DNA of 64,000 nt from Planctomycetes bacterium B3_Pla. Lineage in GTDB: Bacteria > Planctomycetota > Phycisphaerae > Sedimentisphaerales > Anaerobacaceae. This document shows, piece after piece, positions 59,701-64,000 of the stretch. The stretch lies in contig NJBM01000002.1 of the NCBI GenBank assembly GCA_005223045.1, positions 1 through 64,000 on the forward strand, given 5' to 3'. Made by a program: the position numbers and the translations under genes. Every line of letters starts with the position of its first letter. Positions within the stretch are counted from its first letter, which is position 1. Below the pieces are notes generated by a model that saw nothing but the letters and a program-made list of their open reading frames with translations, searched no databases and had not been told where the DNA came from.

Positions 59701-62304
59701 GCCCAAGCCGAGGATGTCGCCAAAGCGAAGGCCCGGGCCGAGGCCGAGGAAAAATATAGAGCACAAGCAGAACAGAAGGCCGGCGCGGAGGCCCAGGCAA
59801 GGGCCAAGGCAGAGGAGAGGCTTCGGGCCGAATCCGAGCAGCGAGCCAGAGTTGAGCGTGAAGCTGCCCAGGCAGTCATGTCGGCCAAGGAAGAGACCGA
59901 ACAAAAAGTTGAATCTTACGCCCAGGCGGCAAGGGAAGCCGAGGAAAAGCTCAAGGCGCAAGTTGAGGAAAGGCGCAAAGCCGAGGCGATTGCTCAGGCG
60001 CAAGCCCAGACGAGAGCAACATTAGAAGAAAAGCTCCAGGCCGAAACCGAGGTCAGGCTCGAAGCCCAGGAGAGTGCCAAGCAGGAAGCCCCGATGAGAG
60101 CCAGGCTTGAGGAGAGGCTCAGGGCAGAAAGAGCCGGGCGGACAAAAATCGAGTCTGAAACAGCCGAGGCCATCTCGGCAGCCAAAGCAGACGCAGAACA
60201 AAGAATAAAATCCTATGCCGCCGCCGTGCGGGAAGCCGGGGAGAAACTAAAAACCGAAGTCGAACAAAGAGCCAAGGCTCAGGCCAAGGCCGAGTCTGAC
60301 GCGACGAGCCTGCTTGAAGCTCAGGAGAGGGCCGGCCAGGAGGCCAAAGCAAGGATCAAAGCCGAAGAAATGCTCAGGACCGAATCCAAAGAACGGGCCA
60401 GGATAGAGGCTAAGGCCACAGAGGCTATTTCGGCCGCCAAAGCAGAGATGCAGGCGAATGTCGAATTGTATGCCGCTGCCGTGAGGGAGGCGGAGGAAAA
60501 ACTCAAGGCCGAAACCGCAGCCAGATCGAGAGTGCAGAAGGAAGCTCAGGCCCAAGCGCAGGAAAGGACCAGGGCCGAAACAAAAGCGGAATCCGAAGCT
60601 GCTGCCCGTCTCGAAGCCCAGGAAAGTGCAAAGCGGGAGGCCAGAGAAAGGGCCAAAATCGAAGAGAAACTCAGGGCTCAAAGAGCCGAACGCGCCAGGA
60701 TTGAAGCCGATGCGGCCGAAGCCATCTCAGCAGCCAAGGCAGACGCCAAAGAGAAGATAGAATCATACACTACGGCTGTGCGAAAAGTGGAGGACCAACT
60801 GAAAGCGCAGGCCGAACAAAGAGCAAGGGCCGAGGCACAATCCGAAGCCGAAGCGGCCGGCCGGCTGGAAGCCGAACAGAGGGCCAGAGTAGAGGCCGAA
60901 GCAAGGGCAAAGACAGAAGAAAGGCTTCGGGCTGAAACGGAGCAGCGAAGCAGAATCGAGGCAGAAGCTGCAAGGGCCATCACGGCTGCTAAAGCGGAGG
61001 CCGACGAGAAGATCCGGCTGCACGCCCCGGCTATCAGCAAAGCCGAGCAGGAATTGAAGAGACAAGCCGAGGCAAAGGTCGAGGCCGAAGCAAAACTTAA
61101 AGCCCAAATCCAGGCAACGCGTGCAGCCGAAGAAAAGCTAAGGGCTGAAACCGAGAGCAGATCCAAAGCCCAACTGGAAGTACAAGCACAAGCAGAGGAA
61201 AGAGCCAAAGCCCAGGCAAGGGCCGAATCCGAGGCGGCGGCACGACTCGAAGCCCAGGAGAAGGCCAGCCAGGAAGCTGTGGCAAGGGCGAAGGTTGAAG
61301 AGAGACTTAAGGCTTTCGCCGAGGAACGAACCAGAGTTGAAGCCGAAGCCGCAGAGGCCGTCTCGGCAGCAAAAGCAAAGGCAAAAGAGAAGGTCGAGTC
61401 ATATTCTGAGGCCTTGCGGCAAGCAGAGGAGAAGCTCAAGGAACAGGTTAAGGAAATCACACGAGCGCAAACAAAGGCAGAGTCTGAGACAGCGGCCCGA
61501 CTCGAAGCCCAGGAAAAAGCCACAGAGGAAGCAAAGGCAAGAGCGAAGGCTGAGGAAAGGCTTCGTGCCGAGAGCAAAGAAAGAGCAAGAGTAACGGGTG
61601 AAACTGAGGAGGCCATCTCGGCGATTAAGGCAGAGAAAGAGAAAAAGGCCGAATCGTACGCCACAGCTTTGAGCAAGACTGAGCAAGAGCTGAAGGCACA
61701 AACCAAGGCAAGGGCAAAGACAGAAGAGAGGCTTCGGGTCGCGATGGAGGAACGAACCAGAATCGAGGCCGAAGCCGCCAAAGCTGTCGCGGCGGCTAAA
61801 GCGGAGGCTAAGGAGCAAGCCCGGCTGCACGCCCCGGCTATCAGCAACGCTGAACAAGAACTGAAGAGGCAAGCCGAGGCGAGAGCGAAAGCGGAGGCAC
61901 AGGCGAAAGCCTACGCCCAGGCAAATGCCGAGTTGCAAGAGAAGCTAAAGACCGAAACCAAAGCCAGATCGAAAGCACAGCAGGAGGCCCAAACCCAGGC
62001 GCAAGAGACCGGCAGGGCCGAAGCAAGGGCCAGGTCCGAAGCGGCAGCCAGACTCAAAGCCCAGGAAAAGGCCGTACAAGAAGCCCGGGCAAGGGCCAAA
62101 CTTGAACAGAGACTCAGAGTTGAAGCCGAGAAACGAGCCAGGGCCGAGGCCGAAGCCAAAGAGGCGAGTCGGGCCGCAGGTGTCCCGGCAGAGACTGCAA
62201 CGTGTGAATGTTGCGGCAGCGAAAAGAGTGGCGAGGGCAACTTAGTCAGGATCGATTCAGGCCAATTGTTCTGTTCGGACTGTCTGGTGGAACTGAGAGG
62301 TTGA
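53722..62304 (+). CDS. Giant repetitive coiled-coil protein with zinc-binding ends
   Basis: 2,860 residues, 8.6 kb. A stop codon directly precedes ATG 53722. Residues 34-50 hold CSICGEKHWPHHPMVPC, a probable zinc site; the last 33 hold C2828-x2-C2831 and C2851-x2-C2854 (CECCG and FCSDC), a probable zinc ribbon. Everything between is Ala/Glu/Lys/Arg/Gln with few Tyr, no Cys and almost no Pro, so it should form a continuous alpha-helical coiled coil. Repeats of 85 residues occur; an identical phrase recurs 255 bases apart at 56956 and 57211. Three tandem 35-residue units lie at 58894-59208, and a second module with YRKAV appears at residues 532, 924, 1405 and 1981. No signal peptide or membrane segment. 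If fully helical it would be about 0.4 micrometre long. Function unknown; scaffold or cytoskeletal element is inference. Confidence 0.8.
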   Translation: MGIDEKTSQRSGQQGPETYRGVAGSGDKKFVPTCSICGEKHWPHHPMVPCVNKKRAKAKAKADKKAKAKAAATAKAEAKAIAKATSKEKAEAETRIKTERAAYIAAIAKAEERLRAESKTRAEAEERADAEAKERAKAEARAKANAEADVKARIKADKQAHAEAIAKAEERLNAESRLRAEAEEKFVSEARQRAKIETESAEALAAAKAEAEEQTKLYAAAIREAEEKLKAQSRKTLNAETHAESESVARLEVEQEAKKLAQARAELEQKLKAEAQERARAEAQAAEDLSQAGAEAEEKAESHAAAMSDAEEKLKAEIEAKSQARQEAQAQAEQKIKAQAKAESEAAARLEAEERARTEVDARARLEERLRAEAEERARVKAEAAEAIPAARAEAEKKAEAYAAALRDIEEKLKAQTEKTVTARAQAQSESASRLQAQQKSQEEAEARATVEEKLRAAREERARFAAEAEAKTEAHAAAIKEAEEKLRTETEAKTQARQEAQTQAEEKAKAQKRVEDESRSGAEARERIEDYRKAVAKAEKRLEAQAQEIAKAKTRADVEARSRDQAEQRSAHEAEARAKLEEKLRAESQERAKIDTEAAEAAAAAKAESQEQAQAYAAEIEEVRQKLNTQAEETARAQAKTESEAAARLEAQEKARQDAEARAKLEEKLRAESQERAKIETEAMEAATAAKAESQEQAQAYAAEIEEVRQELKTQAEETARAQAKTESEEAARLESQEKARQDAEARARVEERLGIETKERARVEAEAAETVAAARADAEQKAESYARAIGQAEEKAKAQAQARAKAQAEAETEVASRLEAEERARQEAEARVKAQERLDAESAERTRVEAEATEAVSAAEARIESYAAAAKEAEEMLRAEAEAKSRTLQEVQTLSQEVARAEKKANSEMQARMEAREKAENYRKAVAKAEKRLEAQAREIAKAKARTEIEARQRDQAEQRAGQEAEAKARLQEKLRAEAEQRARIQTEAAETVSAAKADAEAQIESYAAAVREAQEKLRAQAEEITTAQAKTEAETAARREAQKSAGQEAKARASVEEKLRAESEQRARIEAEAAESLSAVKAEADENIQEYAEAVRKAQEELKAQTEGRVRVEAQLESEASARLDAEKSARQEAEVRATVEEKLRAESEQRARIEAEAAESLSAVKAEADERIQEYTEAVREAQEALKAQTEGRVRVEAQLESEASARLDAEKRARQEAEARAGIEEQLKAESRQRERIETEAAEAISAARAEAQEKDQAFAAAIQEAEQKLQAQAEERVRAEGHAESEAAARLQAEQTARQEAKARARVEEKFRAASEEHARIETEAAEALSAAKAKAQEEIESYTAAIKGAEEKLRAETEAKSRAQQDAQAHAQARAKAQEIAEAETRSSKKAKERAEHYRKAVSKAEKRLETQAREIARAGAKTEAEAKYRKQAEQDLRQETKARARIEERLRVEVEQRARIETEADEAISASKAETEEKVQLYAAALEDMQQKLRALAEERAKTEARTQAQSQALVAAEEKLRTETEVRSQAQQEVQVQAQERVKAQAKVETEAAARIEAQEKAAQEAEARAGIEQRLATEAEQRARVETEAAEAIADVKAEAESYAAAVKELENKLQAQAEIRANAEAIAQSQTEAKAAVEKQLKAETQARSQAQREAQAQAQERSRAEARAESEAAARIEAQQSAGQQAEARVRTEEKLKAEAAERARVETEIAKAQEKAESFAAAIREAEEKLNAEATERARVEAEITKVQEKAESFAAVIREAEDKLKAEAAERARVEAEIAKAQEKAESFAAAVREAEDKLKARTRAITEAEEKAKAQAQANAELEEKLETEIQARSSARQEAQAQAQERVRAETQAESEAAARLEAEKRVSREAETRAEIEERLRTEIEQRTRIEAEAAATIAQAREGMKLSAAAAKEAEEKLKAESEARTKAQQEAQIQAQARTRAQEKADAETHSSIESQEKAEFYRKAVAKAERRLKAQAEDVAKAKARAEAEEKYRAQAEQKAGAEAQARAKAEERLRAESEQRARVEREAAQAVMSAKEETEQKVESYAQAAREAEEKLKAQVEERRKAEAIAQAQAQTRATLEEKLQAETEVRLEAQESAKQEAPMRARLEERLRAERAGRTKIESETAEAISAAKADAEQRIKSYAAAVREAGEKLKTEVEQRAKAQAKAESDATSLLEAQERAGQEAKARIKAEEMLRTESKERARIEAKATEAISAAKAEMQANVELYAAAVREAEEKLKAETAARSRVQKEAQAQAQERTRAETKAESEAAARLEAQESAKREARERAKIEEKLRAQRAERARIEADAAEAISAAKADAKEKIESYTTAVRKVEDQLKAQAEQRARAEAQSEAEAAGRLEAEQRARVEAEARAKTEERLRAETEQRSRIEAEAARAITAAKAEADEKIRLHAPAISKAEQELKRQAEAKVEAEAKLKAQIQATRAAEEKLRAETESRSKAQLEVQAQAEERAKAQARAESEAAARLEAQEKASQEAVARAKVEERLKAFAEERTRVEAEAAEAVSAAKAKAKEKVESYSEALRQAEEKLKEQVKEITRAQTKAESETAARLEAQEKATEEAKARAKAEERLRAESKERARVTGETEEAISAIKAEKEKKAESYATALSKTEQELKAQTKARAKTEERLRVAMEERTRIEAEAAKAVAAAKAEAKEQARLHAPAISNAEQELKRQAEARAKAEAQAKAYAQANAELQEKLKTETKARSKAQQEAQTQAQETGRAEARARSEAAARLKAQEKAVQEARARAKLEQRLRVEAEKRARAEAEAKEASRAAGVPAETATCECCGSEKSGEGNLVRIDSGQLFCSDCLVELRG

Positions 62305-62374
62305 CTCTGATACATCCCGTGAATTTGCCGCCGCGGTGGTAGTTTGAAGATGTCAATGATAGAAAGGATCTAAA

Positions 62375-63877
62375 ATGTACAAACAGCAAATCAGTCGGCG
62401 CGATTTTCTGGCCGCAGCGGCATCCTCTTTCGCGTTCACATATATCCCCAGGCGTGTCTGGGGCGCCAATGACCGCTTCTACGTAGCCGGCATCGGCGTC
62501 GGCGGCAAAGGAAGAAGCGAGGTCACGGGCGTGACCCAGGCCGGCGGCACGTTTGTGGCGCTCTGCGACGTCGACGGCAGTCGAGCCAATGAGACATTCC
62601 GGAACTTCCCGGATGTGAAACGCTACAAAGACTTCCGCATCATGCTCGAAAAGGAAAAGGGCATCGACGCAGTGACGGTGAGCACGCCCGACCATACACA
62701 CGCGGTTGCGTCGCTGATGGCTATGTCCCTGGGCAAGCACGTGTACTGCCAGAAGCCGCTGACCCGCTCGATTTACGAGGCGCGCCTGATGGCGCGGGCT
62801 GCCAGGTACTACAACGTGCAAACACAGATGGGCAATCAGGCGCACGCCGGAGAGCCGATCCGAAGAGGCGTCGAGCTGGTGCGCGCCGGCATCATCGGTC
62901 CGGTGCGTGAGGTACATACCTGGACGAACCGCCCTATCTGGCCTCAGGGGCAGAAGGCACTGGACGAGCGAAAAAGCCTCGCGGGCGAGCCAAAGCCCGC
63001 CGACCTGGACTGGGACTTGTGGCTCGGCCCGGCGCCTATGCGCAAGTACAACAAATGCTATGTGCCGTTCAAGTGGCGCGGCTGGTGGGATTTCGGCACC
63101 GGCGCGCTCGGCGATATGGCCTGCCATATAATGGACATGCCGTACTGGGCGCTGGATCTTGGCGCTCCGCTGTCCGTCGAAGCCGAATCTGGCGGAAAGA
63201 CCAGCGAAACCGGTCCTGACTGGTCCACGATCACCTACCAGTTCGCCGCACGCGAGTCAGTCGGCGGGGGCAAACTCGGCGGCGCGGTTGGCCCCAAGGC
63301 CGCGGTCGAGCAGCCCAGAGTTAAGTTTGTTTGGTACGACGGCAGCAAAAACGGCAAACAGAATGCGCCGTATGACCTGCTTAAAGAAGCCACTGAAGAG
63401 GCGAGAAAATCGGGCACAGCCGGGCAGGCAGCCGAGACAAGAGGCCGCAACAGGAAAAGGAGGGCGCCTTCCGGCCTCGATGACCCGAAGCGCTGGGACA
63501 TGATTCTTGTCGGCGACGATGGAATGATGGCGTTTAAGAGAAGCGGGGGCGGGACCGACTGGAGGCTTGTCACACCCGGCCATCGAATCGAGCAGTTTGC
63601 CGAGGTGCCGCAAACCATCCGCCGAGTTCCCAACGAAGACGTGGAGTGGTTGGAGGCGTGCAAGGGAGGCCCCAAAGCGCTGTCGAGTTTCGACTACGCA
63701 GGCCCGTTTACCGAGATGGTGCTGCTGGGCAACCTGGCCGTTCGCCTCGGCAAGAAGATCGAGTGGGACGCGAAAGCACTGAAGGCTACAAACGCCCCCG
63801 AGGCCGATGAGCTCATCCGGCGGCGGTACCGCAAGGGCTGGGACCTGACCCTGCCGGGCCAGGTCATGCGGATTTGA
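62375..63877 (+). CDS. Tat-exported Gfo/Idh/MocA family oxidoreductase
   Basis: 500 residues. Tat signal QISRRDFLAAAASSFAFT, AAAGGAT before the ATG. NAD(P) part: AGIGVGGKGRSEV, VALCDVDG, then STPDHTHAV and QKPLTRS (Lys of the catalytic EKP position). WWDFGTGALGDMACHIMDM follows, as in the first paralogue at 32408. A long basic insertion (about 350-375, GRNRKRRAPSG) is typical of the planctomycete members. It is the closest neighbour downstream of the giant gene, 70 bases away on the same strand, but a functional tie is not evident. Its last 14 bases overlap the end of the convergent gene. Confidence 0.9.
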   Translation: MYKQQISRRDFLAAAASSFAFTYIPRRVWGANDRFYVAGIGVGGKGRSEVTGVTQAGGTFVALCDVDGSRANETFRNFPDVKRYKDFRIMLEKEKGIDAVTVSTPDHTHAVASLMAMSLGKHVYCQKPLTRSIYEARLMARAARYYNVQTQMGNQAHAGEPIRRGVELVRAGIIGPVREVHTWTNRPIWPQGQKALDERKSLAGEPKPADLDWDLWLGPAPMRKYNKCYVPFKWRGWWDFGTGALGDMACHIMDMPYWALDLGAPLSVEAESGGKTSETGPDWSTITYQFAARESVGGGKLGGAVGPKAAVEQPRVKFVWYDGSKNGKQNAPYDLLKEATEEARKSGTAGQAAETRGRNRKRRAPSGLDDPKRWDMILVGDDGMMAFKRSGGGTDWRLVTPGHRIEQFAEVPQTIRRVPNEDVEWLEACKGGPKALSSFDYAGPFTEMVLLGNLAVRLGKKIEWDAKALKATNAPEADELIRRRYRKGWDLTLPGQVMRI

Positions 63878-64000
63878 CTTTCTGTGCGGCTTCGGCCGCA
63901 ACGGCAAGGCACTCTTTGATTTCGCCGATAGGATCGTCCGGATTGCCCTCGAACTCCAGCGACAACGCGCCGTCGAGGGGGAAGCCGACATCCTTGAGCG
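63864..64000 (-). CDS. C-terminal part of a sugar phosphate isomerase/epimerase-like protein (partial)
   Basis: The frame is open from the right edge and ends in TGA at 63864-63866. The visible residues LKDVGFPLDGALSLEFEG and DDPIGEIKECLAVAAEAA look like the final strand and helix of the xylose isomerase-like TIM barrel, in which a Glu after the last strand (here in LEFE) binds the metal. Only about 45 residues are seen. Such genes are often paired with Gfo/Idh/MocA oxidoreductases, as here, though the two converge. Confidence 0.6.
   Translation of the reverse strand, partial: LKDVGFPLDGALSLEFEGNPDDPIGEIKECLAVAAEAAQKVKSA

Noticed and set aside
58591..61847. Long minus-strand frames (up to 389 codons) opposite the giant coiled-coil gene
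   Set aside because: They arise because the sense strand uses GCC, GAG, AAG and CAG codons, which rarely give stops in the antisense frames. The antisense peptides are low-complexity Ser/Ala/Leu text without a ribosome site.
53722..62304. Giant frame as a TolA- or MukB/SMC-type protein
   Set aside because: There are no Walker motifs, no membrane anchor and no TolA C-terminal domain; only composition is similar.

Overview
The window looks like a chromosomal segment of an anaerobic or facultative Planctomycetota bacterium, most likely a Phycisphaerae/Sedimentisphaerales-type lineage. This is inferred from gene content: three Tat-exported Gfo/Idh/MocA oxidoreductases, a Tat-exported sulfatase, a secreted PQQ-type beta-propeller, a pseudopilin with the planctomycete-style N-terminus, LamG/PA14 surface proteins, a greatly enlarged SecA and a neutral-ceramidase-like C-terminus. 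No replicon origin, prophage, CRISPR array or transposase gene is visible.

Layout. 1-6.6 kb: tRNA-Pro(CGG) and a decayed second copy, a GIY-YIG protein, a zinc-ribbon protein, priA, a CGGC-domain protein, an L-2-hydroxyglutarate oxidase-like enzyme and a membrane-anchored hypothetical, nearly all on the minus strand. 6.7-10.3 kb: three secreted-protein genes and a gene fragment, each intact gene behind a copy of the same leader. 10.4-19 kb: housekeeping (secA, efp, HicB-like, RDD membrane protein, rnr). 19.2-27.6 kb: four exported proteins (beta-helix, LamG, beta-propeller, PA14), three of them behind short leader ORFs, with intergenic space full of REP hairpins and heptanucleotide arrays. 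27.6-31 kb: rpsT, a TPR protein, glyA, a tiny membrane protein. 31-38.5 kb: PQQ-propeller plus oxidoreductase, a promoter-terminator pair without an ORF, an ECF sigma/putative anti-sigma/exported-protein operon, a FixJ-type response regulator and an SDR. 38.5-48.6 kb: pseudopilin and Cys-rich partner, sulfatase, oxidoreductase, flippase, amidohydrolase, HAD phosphatase and amidotransferase. 48.6-53.4 kb: metallophosphoesterase, aldehyde:ferredoxin oxidoreductase family enzyme, iron alcohol dehydrogenase. 53.6-62.3 kb: one 2,860-residue coiled-coil gene with zinc-binding ends. 62.4-64 kb: a third Gfo/Idh/MocA protein and the C-terminus of a convergent sugar isomerase-like gene.

Working together. 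The exported sulfatase, oxidoreductases, PQQ protein, LamG/PA14 proteins and flippase fit a cell that handles complex sulfated polysaccharides and builds an elaborate surface (inference). The aldehyde oxidoreductase/iron-ADH pair fits fermentative aldehyde/alcohol exchange.

Most unusual: (1) the giant Ala/Glu/Lys/Arg coiled-coil protein with 85-residue repeats and a zinc-binding motif at each end; (2) a promoter-like motif found twice with identical spacing to a -10 box, once before a surface-protein leader and once before a possible small RNA beside a FixJ-type regulator; (3) heptanucleotide tandem arrays that keep a 7-bp register across changing sequence and in one case are translated; (4) an orphan promoter/terminator RNA at 33.9 kb; (5) short leader ORFs before exported-protein genes; (6) five copies of a roughly 60-residue unit inside SecA.
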